The translations under genes were made by a program, and so were the position numbers. A DNA stretch of 58,102 bases from assembly GCF_006864425.1 (NCBI RefSeq), contig NZ_QHLI01000010.1, forward strand, positions 1 through 58,102, read 5' to 3'. Below the pieces are notes generated by a model, which was not told where the DNA came from, ran no database searches, and was given only the letters and a program-made list of their open reading frames with translations. Within the stretch, counting starts at the first letter, position 1, and each line of letters begins with the position of its first letter. This stretch comes from Campylobacter troglodytis (GTDB lineage: Bacteria; Campylobacterota; Campylobacteria; Campylobacterales; Campylobacteraceae). Positions 16,302-26,139 of this stretch are shown here, one piece after another.

Positions 16302-19300
16302 TGGGGCAAGTGGGCGGTGGCTTGGGGCAGATAAAGTTTCATTGTTTGTAGGATTTGCCAAAGGTAAAGCCCCCTCATCTTGCGAAGTGGCATTATCCAA
16401 AGATAAAGCCCCTTGCTGTGCGGAATCGCTTAAATAAGCCCCCTCCCTTGCAAAAGTTGAGTTTGCCCCATTTAAAGCTCCCTCCCTTGCGGAGGGGGTT
16501 TGGGGGTGGGTATTTATGGCGTTATTTGAATTTTCCACGCCTTTATCTTGTGAAATTTGTGAATTTTCTTTTGAATTTATCTTTAAATTCAAGGTATTTG
16601 TTGAATTTTTTTGTGTTTTTGGGGTTTCATTGTTTGTTTGGGTTTTTTCACCCACCCCCCAAACCCCCCTCCGCAAGGGAGGGGGGCTTTTTGTATCCAC
16701 ATTTGCAAGGGATGTATCCAAATAAGCCCCTCCCCTTGCGGGAGGGGTTTGGGGAGGGGTATTTGTCGCAAGGGAGGGGGACTTGTCTGTGGTTTTTGCC
16801 ACGCTTGCTTTGCTCGCTCGCAATGACGACAAGGATTCCCCCTGCCGTGCGGAGTTTGCCACCTCAGACTCCCCCCTCCCTTGCGGAGGGGGGCAAGGGG
16901 GGTGGGTAGAATGAGCGGTTTTTTCTTTTTGTGAATTTTGCGTTTTTAGGTAAAGGGGGAAAATATAACTGCCACTGCCATTCAAATGAAAATCAATGAT
17001 TTTATCGCTAATAAATACATTGTTAATTTCTTGCAGTTTGCAACCTCTATCGCAAATTAAACCCACATTCTCGCAGCCCAAAAAATGTTGCATTGTATCC
17101 TTTACACAACGCCAAACCAACTTGTCCTCGTAAAAAATGTATTTGAAATCAAAGGGGCGATAAGCGATTTTTTTAATGTATTTTGTTAAATCCTTTTCGT
17201 TTTGTAAATTTTGCCAACCCTTTAAAATATCCCAACCTTGCTTTGTTTTGACATTGAATTTAGTGTGAAGTTCCTTTGTGCTTGGCGGAGAATTTTTAAA
17301 ATCCGTGAATTTTTGCAACAATTTTTCTTTGTCATTTTCTATCACAAATTCATCGTGTGCGGTTGTAATGCCCACGCCCGAAACCTCAAAAATATCCTTC
17401 ACACTCCAAAATGCCTCATAAAGCTCACGCAGTTCGTCATTTTGCGGGATAAAAAGATAAAAGGGTGCTTTGGGTTTTAGCTCTTTAAATTCAACTGAAT
17501 TCAAGTCGTTTTCTTTTAAAAACTTGTATTTATCCTTGCGTTTGCCGTATAAATCGTAGTGATAAAGCTTGCATTCAGGGACATTTGAGTAGGATTTCCA
17601 AAAAATCATAGGCGGTTTGGTTTCGTTGATTTGTGCGGGTGTGGGCTTGTTTTTGGCATTTGTTTTCACAAAGATATTTATGCTAACGCCTTGCATAATG
17701 TCAAAGACATTTTCATCCTTGCTACCATCGGGGGCAAGCTCTTTTTTGCGGGTGTTGCCGTGCAAATCTAAGATGTAGATTTTGTCAAAATTGTTGAGTA
17801 AATGCCATCTCATACCGCGAAAGGTAGGGTTATCCAAAAAGGCGTTGTTTGTGATGATGGCGATGATGCCTTTTTCTTGCCTTTCGATTTTGCTTTCGGC
17901 AAAGCGGATGAATTTGACATAGTCATCTTGTAGCATTTTGGGATTTTTTTCGTCTAGGTAAATGGGGATGATTTCTTTTGGGTTTTGTTCCTTTGGCTTT
18001 GTGCCGCAGTAGTAATAATGTGCTTGAATTTTGCTTAAACGCTTTTCGTCCTTGTCCTTTGGCTTGTAGATATAATCGAATTTGTTTTGGCTTGTGGCGT
18101 TGTAGGGAGGATTGCCTGTGATGATTAGGATTTTGAAATTTTGCTTTGTTTCCTTAACGCCTTTTGACTCTTGTTTTGAGCCAAAGAGGGTTGCTACCTC
18201 GCTTACCTTGTCTTCTAAGGTGTTTGTAAGAAAGATATTTAGGCGCTCATCATCTTTTAGGGCATAATCAAAGCTGTTTTTAAGGGCTATGCTTAAATTT
18301 AAATGAGCGATGGCATAGGGTGCGATGAGTAGCTCAAAGGCTCTAAAATTAGAAATGAGCCTGCGTAAATCATCATAATAGCTTGCAGGCTTATCTTTAA
18401 GGGCTTTGTTTGACTCAAAGGCTTGATAAAAGGCTTCTAGCAAAAATGCCCCCGTGCCTGTGGCAAAGTCTAGGAGCTTAATCTCATCGTTTTTTGTAGC
18501 TGTTTGCAAACCTCTTTCAAAGCCTAAATCCTGCTTTAAGCACAAATTCACAGCCTTTATGATGAAAGAAACTATGGGTTCAGGCGTGTAGTAAATGCCC
18601 TTGTCCTTGCGTAAAATCTTGTTGTAATGGCTTATGAAATTTTCGTAAAAGTGTATGGCTGGGTTTGCGTGAATTTTTTCATCAAAAAGGTCTAAATCCT
18701 TGCTGTGCTTGCTGAATTCTAGCAATAAATCCGCTGTGCTGATGTGGTTCATAAGTGCTAGAATGTGGTCTAAAATCCATCTAAGCCCCTCAAAGCGGTT
18801 TAGGACTTTGAGCGTATCAGAAAAGCTGTTTAAAAGCTCAAAGGAATTTGGTATGAAGTCTGTAACATTGTTTAAAGTGATGGGGGTGTTGTAGCTTGAG
18901 GCTGAATTTGCGTGGCTTGAGCTTGAATTTGTTGCGTTTGAGGCTGAATTTATATGGCTTTGTGCGTGGCTTGAGGCTGAATTTGAGGCGGTGTCTTTGT
19001 GGAATTTAGCCAAAAATAGCGAATAAACAAGGGTTTGAGCGAAGTTGTCGGCAAAGTCATCAAAGGAAAGCTCATCGTAAAGCCCTTTGTGAAAGGTCTC
19101 GTAAAGGTCTTTAATGCGTTCGTTGTCTTTAAGCTCGATAAGCTCATCTCTAATGAATTTCGTAGGCACGACAAGGGCGGCGGCAAAGTCTTTTGCGGTG
19201 CTTATGGGCTTTGGCGTGCTTGAAAAGAAAAGGTTGAAAAAGTTTAAAAGCTCAACTTCTTTGGCGTTTAGGGCTTCTTGGCTGTCTTGGTGCTTGAGGG

Positions 19301-19808
19301 ATTTTGGATTTGTAAGGGTTTTTAGGGTGTGTAATTTGCTGTCCGTGTTTTCATTTAGGGTGCAAAGGGCGAGCTTTTGAGGGGCTAGAATTTTGCCCTT
19401 TTCATCCTTTTTAACTCGCCAAAAATTCAAATAATCCGTTAAGATGAGGTTGTCTTGGAGCTTTAAATAGCGAGCGATTTGGGCGTTTTCGTCCTTGTTT
19501 GCCTCGTCTATTAAGGCTTGCAGATTTTCATTTACGCGTTTGTTTTCAATGTAGCCAAGTGTCAAGCTGCCCTCAAGCACGGTGAAATCAGGTCTGCCGA
19601 GTGATTTTTGTTTGCCTTTAAATTCAGCACTAGCCCCAGTGCTTGAGGCTTTGAAGTCAGCACTGCTTTGCTCGTGGATGATTTTGACATTTTTGTGCTT
19701 TTCGGCGAGGGCTTTAAGCAGATTTTCAAGCGGAGTGCGGTAGGTATGCTCATTATCGCTTTCTTTTATGTCTTTGATGGCTTGTAAATAGCTTGATAAA
19801 ATTTGCAT
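15987..19808 (-). CDS. Type IIG-like restriction-modification enzyme, main part
   Basis: 1273 residues in this frame. The N-terminal PD-(D/E)xK nuclease has PD at 73-74 and E88-N-K90. A Ser/Asn-rich insert of imperfect repeats spans about 272-308. The adenine-N6 methyltransferase shows motif I (DFATGTGAF, 447-455) and motif IV (NPPY, 566-569). The presumed target-recognition region follows to about 990 (GSGSYIFPLYL). Such enzymes cut and methylate with one chain. After residue about 1000 the normal sequence is replaced by repeat-derived peptide (PPPQGRG, PSLAEGG type) and the first half of a DUF559 domain. The frame then ends in the repeat near 15990, while the true C-terminus continues in the -1 frame. 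It is either a decayed gene or switched by slippage. Confidence 0.8.
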   Translation of the reverse strand: MQILSSYLQAIKDIKESDNEHTYRTPLENLLKALAEKHKNVKIIHEQSSADFKASSTGASAEFKGKQKSLGRPDFTVLEGSLTLGYIENKRVNENLQALIDEANKDENAQIARYLKLQDNLILTDYLNFWRVKKDEKGKILAPQKLALCTLNENTDSKLHTLKTLTNPKSLKHQDSQEALNAKEVELLNFFNLFFSSTPKPISTAKDFAAALVVPTKFIRDELIELKDNERIKDLYETFHKGLYDELSFDDFADNFAQTLVYSLFLAKFHKDTASNSASSHAQSHINSASNATNSSSSHANSASSYNTPITLNNVTDFIPNSFELLNSFSDTLKVLNRFEGLRWILDHILALMNHISTADLLLEFSKHSKDLDLFDEKIHANPAIHFYENFISHYNKILRKDKGIYYTPEPIVSFIIKAVNLCLKQDLGFERGLQTATKNDEIKLLDFATGTGAFLLEAFYQAFESNKALKDKPASYYDDLRRLISNFRAFELLIAPYAIAHLNLSIALKNSFDYALKDDERLNIFLTNTLEDKVSEVATLFGSKQESKGVKETKQNFKILIITGNPPYNATSQNKFDYIYKPKDKDEKRLSKIQAHYYYCGTKPKEQNPKEIIPIYLDEKNPKMLQDDYVKFIRFAESKIERQEKGIIAIITNNAFLDNPTFRGMRWHLLNNFDKIYILDLHGNTRKKELAPDGSKDENVFDIMQGVSINIFVKTNAKNKPTPAQINETKPPMIFWKSYSNVPECKLYHYDLYGKRKDKYKFLKENDLNSVEFKELKPKAPFYLFIPQNDELRELYEAFWSVKDIFEVSGVGITTAHDEFVIENDKEKLLQKFTDFKNSPPSTKELHTKFNVKTKQGWDILKGWQNLQNEKDLTKYIKKIAYRPFDFKYIFYEDKLVWRCVKDTMQHFLGCENVGLICDRGCKLQEINNVFISDKIIDFHLNGSGSYIFPLYLKTQNSQKEKTAHSTHPPCPPPQGRGESEVANSARQGESLSSLRASKASVAKTTDKSPSLATNTPPQTPPARGGAYLDTSLANVDTKSPPPLRRGVWGVGEKTQTNNETPKTQKNSTNTLNLKINSKENSQISQDKGVENSNNAINTHPQTPSAREGALNGANSTFAREGAYLSDSAQQGALSLDNATSQDEGALPLANPTNNETLSAPSHRPLAPYMKEFSRKMRKNPTDAENKLWQELRNKKLGFSFRRQFVIDSKYIADFVCLEKRLIIECDGSQHAINDERKSPHNLQSVDTKSPPLQEGDTLNPPSLAEGGLGGG
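15990..16026 (-). repeat. Homopolymer-rich palindrome at the type IIG frameshift
   Basis: On the plus strand this stretch contains runs of C6 (about 15994-15999), C6 (16003-16008) and G7 (16020-16026) within one GC-rich palindrome. The two halves of the restriction enzyme gene change register here. Campylobacters commonly switch genes by slippage in such runs, although tracts of six or seven are short for that. Confidence 0.6.
16345..16910. repeat. GC-rich palindromic repeats inside the type IIG gene
   Basis: Successive copies lie at about 16365-16400, 16435-16510, 16650-16690, 16725-16760, 16765-16790 and 16866-16910, based on CCCTCCGCAAGGGAGGGGG or its reverse complement. A different half-repeat of the TCATTGCGAG...GCAAGC kind lies at about 16795-16830. 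All are read through as protein without stops in the gene frame. They replace what should be a short linker between the specificity region and the C-terminal domain. Confidence 0.8.
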
Positions 19809-19916
19809 TCTTATCCTTTGATTTAGGTCTAATCAATTTATTGTCGCTTGTAACATTATAGGGATTTGTGATGAAAATTTACAAAATTTTCACAAAATTT
19901 TACCCAAAAATTTCTT

Positions 19917-20423
19917 TTAATTTACTCTCAAAATTTTCAATTTTTCAAGATCTTTTAGGGTAAGAGTGAGTTTGTAATTTGCTTGATTTTGCGGATTCAT
20001 AGCCACTATTTGTTTAGGTTTTCCATCTACATTTAGATAAAATTTTCTTGTTTTGTGATTGTAAATTTTCTCTCCACTTACTATTTTAAAAAAGGCTGCT
20101 TTGGCACTTAAACCTACGCAAATAATGTATTTGCAGTTATAATTTGGATTTATACCATTAAATTGAAAGCTATCGTTTTTTAGTCCCTTGCGTGCAGTTT
20201 TAATTTCAATTTTCGTGCCGTCCTCAAGACAAATATCGAATTCATCGTGGATTACCTCGCCAAATTCTTGCATTTTTATGCCTAATTTTTCAAAGACAAT
20301 TTTTACAAATTTTTCGCCAATTTGCCCTACTGCATTGCCCTCAAAGTCGTTGATTTTCTCAAAAATTCCATTTTCTTTAAATTTTGCTAATTCATTGTAT
20401 TTTTCATCAATTAAATCTTTCAA
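19917..20423 (-). CDS. Type II restriction endonuclease (PD-(D/E)xK)
   Basis: 168 residues, intact. The sequence DEFDICLEDGTKIEIKTARK (about residues 61-80) has the metal-binding D...ExK arrangement of PD-(D/E)xK nucleases. An aromatic region follows (FQFNGINPNYNCKYIICVG), and the C-terminus is NYKLTLTLKDLEKLKIL. The start appears to be TTG at 20423, with GAG upstream and no in-frame ATG. It lies 13 bp after the methyltransferase gene in the same direction, the usual arrangement of a type II pair. The recognition site cannot be told from sequence. Its partner carries a premature stop. Confidence 0.7.
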   Translation of the reverse strand: MKDLIDEKYNELAKFKENGIFEKINDFEGNAVGQIGEKFVKIVFEKLGIKMQEFGEVIHDEFDICLEDGTKIEIKTARKGLKNDSFQFNGINPNYNCKYIICVGLSAKAAFFKIVSGEKIYNHKTRKFYLNVDGKPKQIVAMNPQNQANYKLTLTLKDLEKLKILRVN

Positions 20424-20436
20424 AATCTCATTTAAA

Positions 20437-21360
20437 TCATTTCAACCCCTTATCCTCCAAAAGCTGAAAAATATGGCTTTTGCCTATGTGATAGCAACCA
20501 TTTGTCGCCTTTGTTGAGTAACGAAGCCAATCGGCATTTAAAAACAGCTCGTCAAGTTCTTTTTTGCGTGCTAAATCATTGTAAATAATGGCTATACCGC
20601 TTTTGTATTTGACTTTATCAAAGCTATCAACAACCGCATTTTCCTTAAAAAAAGTTGAGCTTAAATAAAAATTCGCCTTTTTGTCAAAAATCCATTCTTT
20701 CCCACATTCTCTATTTTTTGCAAGACTTACCGTAACTACCCTTAAAAGCTCTAAAAATGGCTCTTTGCCACTATTTTTATACCAACTAAATTCACGCTTT
20801 TGGCTTTTGTAATTTTTGCTATAAATTTGAAAGCAACAATGCACATCAGCGTCCTTGCCTTGAGGCGTATAAAAGCTATTTTTTGGCAAAATTTCCTCGT
20901 AGATTAAATGCAGATTTTGTGGCACTCGGTAGCGAATCGAACCCTTGCCAAGACTTTGAAAAAACATAGGCAAGATAAAGGCGACAAAATCGGCATTTTG
21001 TGCGTGTTTTATGAACTCTAACGCTAAAACGCCGCGATGCCCAAAAGGCGGATTTCCTATGACTACAAAGGGTTTTTGCGGTAATTCATAGGCTAAAAAA
21101 TCACTTTGTGTAGTGTTAAATTCAGTAGGCTTGATGTCAATGCCGATTTTATTTTGTGGCAAAAGCCTAAAAAACGCTCCATTTCCAACGCTTGGTTCGA
21201 TAAAAATAAATTTGCTTAAATCCTCTTTTTCACCCACGATTTCACAAAACTTCTCAAAAAGTCTTTTGGCGATTTAAGGCTTTGTAAAATACTCATCGAA
21301 TTTGTTTTTGGCGTTGTCTTTCATAAAATTGCCGTTTGTGTAGCGAAAAGCCTTGTTCAT
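20437..21360 (-). pseudogene. Type II adenine DNA methyltransferase with early stop
   Basis: Starting at the ATG at 21360 the reading runs MNKAFRYTNGNF...FDEYFTKP for 28 residues, then a TAA (21274-21276) stands where related enzymes read FYTKPEIA (probable GAA to TAA). The frame then continues open: motif I EPSVGNGAF, the acidic IGIDIKPTEF, motif IV NPPFGHRG, and a C-terminal region to residue about 305. Translation could restart at the GTG at 21237, which would keep both catalytic motifs but lose the AdoMet-side N-terminus. The partner nuclease next door is intact, which would normally be dangerous without methylation. Confidence 0.75.
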
Positions 21361-21746
21361 TGCGATTTGCCTTTAAAATTTGAAAAATTATAAGGGATTT
21401 TGTTGAAAAATTAGTAAAAAATTAAGCCATTTTAAAAAAATGTGAATTTTTAAAACCTCCTCCCTTTCGTCCTTTCCAACACGACAAAATCTCAGATAAT
21501 CCTTTGACTTTTTAAAACACTAAGTTATGAAGGCTTTAATGTTTGTAATTTTGCTAGTTTTAATGTTTAGCCTTCAAAATTTGTGGCTAAAAGGCAAATT
21601 CACTTTTAAATACTTTTGAAAATTTAAAAACACAGTCTCTTTTTAAGCTGGGATTTGCTCTTTGAAAAGCGAGGTTTTTACTCAAGGTCCAATTCAAGGC
21701 TTTGAATTTCACATAAGTTTTAAGCATAAGAATTCAAGGCAAAAAT
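21361..21746. other. Intergenic region
   Basis: 386 bp between the methyltransferase start and the kdsA stop. AT-rich, with no credible ORF, repeat copy or strong hairpin seen. It must hold the restriction operon promoter. Confidence 0.4.
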
Positions 21747-22550
21747 TCACACACAATCAGCTATCTTAAAAAGTGTATCTACGCATTCTTTTAGCCGCTT
21801 TGGTGTTAGCTGATTACTTGCATCGCACAAGGCCTCGCAAGGATTTATGTGTGTTTCAAAGAAAAAGCCATCTACGCCCACAGCAGCAGCTGCGCGTGCT
21901 AAAGGCTCGATAAACTCGCTTTTTCCCCCACTTTTTCCGCCTAGCATTCCTGGCATTTGAACGCTATGTGTGGCATCAAAGATTACAGGGGCAAACTCAC
22001 GCATTATAAGCAAGCTTCTCATATCTACTACAAGATTTCCGTAGCCAAAGCTTGATCCTCTTTCAGCCACAAATACACCGCATTTCTTGGCTGCTTCGTA
22101 GCCCTCATTACTTTCTCCTCTTGTTTGTAAGATCTTTTTGATGCTGTATTTTATGTCTGCTGGGTTTAGAAACTGTCCTTTTTTTATGTTTATTTTTGAT
22201 TTTGTCTTAGCTGCTGCTACGAGTAAATCAGTTTGGCGACACAAAAAGGCAGGGATTTGAAGCACATTAGCTACTCTTGAAACAGGCTCTGCTTGATTGC
22301 TTTCGTGTATGTCTGTTAGAATTTTCATCTTAAATTTTTCTTTTACTTGGGCTAAAATTTCAAGCCCCTTTTGAAGTCCTGGTCCTCTAAAACTTTCTAT
22401 GCTTGTGCGGTTTGCCTTGTCAAAGCTTGATTTGAAATAAAAATCTATTTTTTCGTGTGAATTTAAATCACTCAAAGCCTCAGCTACATTAAATACTAAA
22501 TCTTTGCTCTCAATGACGCAAGGTCCTGCTATGAGTATCATTTTTTTCAT
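21747..22550 (-). CDS. kdsA: 3-deoxy-8-phosphooctulonate synthase
   Basis: Makes Kdo-8-phosphate from phosphoenolpyruvate and arabinose-5-phosphate, for the lipooligosaccharide inner core. The 267 residues show the TIM-barrel signatures [65 protein letters not shown] and the loop [15 protein letters not shown] lies five bases before the ATG at 22550. Its first 41 bases overlap the end of the upstream exporter gene in another frame, so the two are probably cotranscribed. Confidence 0.96.
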   Translation of the reverse strand: MKKMILIAGPCVIESKDLVFNVAEALSDLNSHEKIDFYFKSSFDKANRTSIESFRGPGLQKGLEILAQVKEKFKMKILTDIHESNQAEPVSRVANVLQIPAFLCRQTDLLVAAAKTKSKINIKKGQFLNPADIKYSIKKILQTRGESNEGYEAAKKCGVFVAERGSSFGYGNLVVDMRSLLIMREFAPVIFDATHSVQMPGMLGGKSGGKSEFIEPLARAAAAVGVDGFFFETHINPCEALCDASNQLTPKRLKECVDTLFKIADCV

Positions 22551-23463
22551 GTTTATCCTTTTTTATTAAAACTAAGCCACCAAAAACGACCCCTATTATA
22601 CCCATAAATACCATAATGCTTGGCAAATCATCCCCTAAGATAATGCCAACAAGCAAAGAAAAAACCACATCTAAATAGCTAAGTCCTGCCACAATGCCAG
22701 CCTTTTTTGCCACCCCATAAGCCTTGGTGATGTGAATTTGATAAATGGCACCCAAAAGCCCCATTATGATGATAAAGGCCCAGGCCTTTAAATTTGGCAT
22801 AACAAAGGGAGCTATGATGAAATCAAGCCACTGTGGTGCGTAAAATTCACCAACAATCATAGAACAAAAGGGCATTAATGCCCCTAAAAAGACAAAGGAA
22901 AAGGCTATTAGCTCGGTAGAATAATACTTTCTTAATCTTCTAGCACTAGTAATTGCTAGGGCTCCAAAAAAGCCACTTAACACTCCAAGGCTTGAATTTT
23001 TTAGATCAAAGCCTGTGTGATTGTCAGGATTTGCCCAAGGCTGAGAGATGAAAAGCACACCTACAAAGGCGATTAAAACCCCAAACCACCCACGAAAGCC
23101 TATGCTTTCTTTAAAAAGCACAAGGGCTATGAGGGTTATAAAGATGGGAGCTATCTTTTGAAAGGCAAAGGCTCCTCCAAGGGAGATATTTGATACATTG
23201 TAAAAAAACAAGTAAAGAGATAAGGTCCCAGCCAGTCCTCTAAATACAAGCAAAAAAAGATGTCCCCCTTCTTTGTGTACTCTAAGATGCCTAAATAGAT
23301 AAAGTATGAAAAAAACGCCTACTATGTTGCGAAAAAACATGATCTCAATGCTTGGCAAACCCTCATCGCTTAAAATCTTAGCACAGCCTCCAACGAGGGC
23401 AAATTCTAAGCTTGCAATGATGACAAAATAAATGCTAAGATTGTGTTTTATGATGCGAAGCAT
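22510..23463 (-). CDS. EamA/DMT-family transporter (copy 1)
   Basis: 317 residues with about ten hydrophobic helices forming two EamA repeats. Small-residue and Pro-containing motifs typical of the drug/metabolite transporter superfamily are visible ([50 protein letters not shown]). The substrate is unknown; such proteins usually export amino acids or other metabolites. It is clearly paralogous to the gene at 24262-25182: both begin MLRIIKHNL and share most of the second half. The hydrophilic tail ([13 protein letters not shown]) is encoded in the overlap with kdsA. Confidence 0.85.
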   Translation of the reverse strand: MLRIIKHNLSIYFVIIASLEFALVGGCAKILSDEGLPSIEIMFFRNIVGVFFILYLFRHLRVHKEGGHLFLLVFRGLAGTLSLYLFFYNVSNISLGGAFAFQKIAPIFITLIALVLFKESIGFRGWFGVLIAFVGVLFISQPWANPDNHTGFDLKNSSLGVLSGFFGALAITSARRLRKYYSTELIAFSFVFLGALMPFCSMIVGEFYAPQWLDFIIAPFVMPNLKAWAFIIIMGLLGAIYQIHITKAYGVAKKAGIVAGLSYLDVVFSLLVGIILGDDLPSIMVFMGIIGVVFGGLVLIKKDKHEKNDTHSRTLRH

Positions 23464-24261
23464 AACTGAGCCTTTGGCTGAATTTTTACGCTATTTTAAT
23501 GAGTTTTGCTTAAAAAAAGTTAAATTAGTTTCGTTTAAAATATTTTAATTTGTGCAAGAAGATCTTAAAATTTGTGTGCGAGAAAATTTTAAAATTTGCA
23601 AGGCAAAATGAAAAATAAATATATACTGTGTTTTCTAAATTCAAGGTCTAAGTTAGGAAGCTTTTTTTAATTTTTGCATTTTGCTTTTAATAGCGATTAA
23701 GTCAAAGAGCTTTTAAACTCTTTTTGACCTTACTTGCAAAAAACAGTGCCTAATAATAAAGCTAGCTTGTAAAAACACAGTGTAATCGTTTAAAACACTG
23801 CTACCTTGCCTTGACTGAATTTAGAGGCGAAAAAAATTTATTTTTGATTTGAAAAATCCTCTGGGTTTGGCAAATAATATTAAGATAAAAAATTCAAGGA
23901 AACATTTTTATTTAAATTTGGCTTTTTCAAAAAAGGTGTTGAGTTGCCGTTCTTAGCCTACGGACGAAAAATCCATAAATTCAAGGAATTTTTCTATAAA
24001 TTCATTGATTCTTAAAACACGCAAAGAATGACAAAGATTTTGAGATATTTTTGCAAGGGTTAAGCTTGTAATCCTCTGATCTCTTTGCTTAATATGACAA
24101 TCTTTGCGGATGAATTGGGCTTTATTTAGTAGTGAGATGTCGGTGGCCTTGTTATACCCACCCCATAAATCCATTTTTTGCAAAGAATGACAAAGATTTT
24201 ATCTAAAAGCAAATTTGAAAAAGAAAATTTGTTAAACTTGATAAAAGCACTATGAAGGCTT
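23464..24261. other. Intergenic region with degenerate repeats
   Basis: About 800 bp with no convincing gene. Near 23935-24010 is a worn repeat (GTTGAGTTGCCGTTCTTAGC, then ACGGACGAAAAATCCATAAATTC) that recurs at about 30505-30580 as GTATTGAGTTGTCATT...GGACGAAGAAGCCGTAAATTC. The word AAAGAATGACAAAGATTTT occurs twice, near 24018 and 24183. These look like decayed members of the GTCATT...GAAGAATC repeat family. Confidence 0.45.
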
Positions 24262-25182
24262 TTATGTTTTATTTTTATCCAAAACCAAGATAATGCCTCC
24301 TCCTATAATGCCAAGTATGCCTAAAAACACCATAAAACTAGGGAAGGCATCTCCTAAAAAAAGCCCCAAGATCAGCGAAAAAACCACATCTAAATAGCTA
24401 ACCCCTGCGACAATGCCCGCTTTTTTGGCTATGCCATAGCTTTTTGTAAGATGGATTTGATAAATGGCACCAAAAAAGCCCATAAGGGCTATGAAGCCTA
24501 AAGCCTTTAAATTTGGCATCTTAAACTCACAAAGCAAGAAATCAAGCTCTTTTGGAGCATAAAACTCACCCACAAGCATAGAACAAAGCGGAACGAGAGT
24601 TCCTATAAACATAAAGGAAAAGGCTATTTTTTCAGTGGTGTAGTAGTGGCGAAGCTCTCTTGCACTTAAAACAGAAACGGCTGAAAAAAAGCCACAAAGC
24701 ACACCTAGGATGGAGTTTTTGAGATCAAATCCTGTGTGAAATTCCTCGCTTGCCCAGGGCTGGGCTATTAAAAGCACACCGCAAAAGCCTATAATAATGC
24801 CAAACCACCCACGAAGTGCTATCACTTCTTTGAAAACAAAGAAAGCCAAAAGGGTAGCAAAGATAGGAGCACTTTTGTGAAAGGCGTAAGCCCCGCCAAG
24901 GCTTATATGCTCGATATTATAAAAGAGCAAATAAACAGAAATGACCCCAGCTATAGCGCGAAAGATTAAAAGCCCCAAATGCCCTCCCTCTCGCTCTTTG
25001 AGGGTGGATTTTTTATAAAGATAAAAAAGATAAATAGCTGCTATGATATTTCTAAAAAAAACCACCTCAATGGCTGGTAAATCCTCGCTTAAAAGCTTTG
25101 CAAAGGCACCTACAAAAGAAAATTCAAGACAGGCTAGCACCATAAAATAAACGGCTAGATTATGCTTGATGATGCGAAGCAT
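24262..25182 (-). CDS. EamA/DMT-family transporter (copy 2)
   Basis: 306 residues, about ten helices in two EamA repeats, paralogous to the exporter at 22510-23463 in the same orientation. Shared stretches include [54 protein letters not shown] and SYLDVVFSL. The C-terminus is shorter (ILVLDKNKT). The pair arose by tandem duplication and has diverged well beyond recent gene conversion. Substrate unknown. Confidence 0.85.
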   Translation of the reverse strand: MLRIIKHNLAVYFMVLACLEFSFVGAFAKLLSEDLPAIEVVFFRNIIAAIYLFYLYKKSTLKEREGGHLGLLIFRAIAGVISVYLLFYNIEHISLGGAYAFHKSAPIFATLLAFFVFKEVIALRGWFGIIIGFCGVLLIAQPWASEEFHTGFDLKNSILGVLCGFFSAVSVLSARELRHYYTTEKIAFSFMFIGTLVPLCSMLVGEFYAPKELDFLLCEFKMPNLKALGFIALMGFFGAIYQIHLTKSYGIAKKAGIVAGVSYLDVVFSLILGLFLGDAFPSFMVFLGILGIIGGGIILVLDKNKT

Positions 25183-25559
25183 TGAAAACTCCTTGAATTT
25201 TGTTTCTTTATATCGCTTACATATTAAAAAATGTGAATTTTAAATGTGAATTTTATAAGTTGCAAATTATATTTTAATAAATCTTTTATCGAAAAATAAT
25301 TTTTTGATTAAGCGGGGCTTGAAAATTTTAAGCACTTGGCTAAAAAATTCAAGCTTATAAATCAACGCTACAAAGCTCTTAATTAAAACAATATTATAAC
25401 TCAAATTTTAAGTTTGCTTTATGAAAAACATTCATTTATGAGAAAAAGCTTAAAAGGATCTTTTGTCTTGCTAACTTAAAATTCAAGCCTTAAGGTTTGA
25501 GCCACCAAAACTTAAAAAAATCTTAGAAAAGCCTTCTGCATAAGACTTAGAAAAAATTT
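25183..25559. other. Intergenic region
   Basis: AT-rich DNA between the exporter start and IS debris. No credible ORF or strong hairpin seen. Confidence 0.4.
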
Positions 25560-25795
25560 TAGATCAAGATATTTTAATGGGATTTATCTTATCAAGTTTA
25601 ATAAATTTTGATACTGTCTTGAGTCAAAATGTGATTTGTCAATTTCTAAGCTAGAAGCATTAAAGACTTTATGAGGCGAAATCTTTGTTTAAAGGAAGTT
25701 AAATTAAGCTTGAATTTAAAACAAACTTAAATTTTATTCAAGTTGATAAGAAAGTTTCATTCAAGTATCTTTTGACTAAGTTTAATTAAGATTAA
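25560..25795. mobile_element. Two solitary IS1595 end fragments in opposite orientation
   Basis: Bases 25562-25625 (GATCAAGATATTTTAATGGG... to TTTGATACTGTCTTGAG) match the minus-orientation terminal segment at 39660-39725. Bases about 25735-25790 (GTTGATAAGAAAGTTTCATT... AAGTATCTTTTGA) match the plus-orientation terminal segment seen at 57800-57845. Almost everything between has been lost. The pair lies 55 bp from the initiator tRNA gene. Confidence 0.55.
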
Positions 25796-25849
25796 ATCTT
25801 TAAATTCAAGGGGATTTTAAATTGTTAAGAAAGGAAGTGGCAAAAGTTT

Positions 25850-25925
25850 TGGTTGCAGAGGGGAGATTTGAACTCCCGACCCCCGGGTTATGAGCCCGGT
25901 GAGCTAACCACTGCTCTACTCTGCG
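25850..25925 (-). tRNA. tRNA-fMet(CAT), initiator
   Basis: Cloverleaf read on the minus strand with anticodon CAT in GGGCTCATAACCC and an encoded CCA end (TGG at 25850-25852). The first base C is unpaired against A at the acceptor end, and the anticodon stem has three G-C pairs in a row. Both are hallmarks of the initiator rather than the elongator methionine tRNA. T-arm GGTTC-type loop present (GAGTTCAAATC). Confidence 0.93.
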
Positions 25926-26001
25926 TTTTGCATAAAAGCACCCTTTGTAAGAACTGCTTACAAAGAAGATTAACTTAGTATGTTTAAAATGATGCAAAGA
26001 A

Positions 26002-26076
26002 TGGATGGGGAGGAGGGATTCGAACCCCCGAATGACAGGACCAAAACCTGTTGCCTTACCACTTGGCGACACCCCA
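26002..26076 (-). tRNA. tRNA-Gln(TTG)
   Basis: Cloverleaf on the minus strand, anticodon TTG within CAGGTTTTGGTCCTG, T-arm GGGGGTTCGAATCCC, acceptor TGGGGTG paired with the 3' side, encoded CCA. It lies 76 bp upstream of tRNA-fMet in the same direction, so the two probably form one transcript. Confidence 0.93.
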
Positions 26077-26139
26077 ATAAAAAGTGAGATTATAGTTAAT
26101 TTTAGCTTAATTGTCAATGAAATTTAAGCCCTTTTAAAC

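Noticed and set aside
25560-26076. tRNA-targeted genomic island
   Set aside because: IS ends lie near the tRNA genes, but there is no integrase and no repeated tRNA 3' end.
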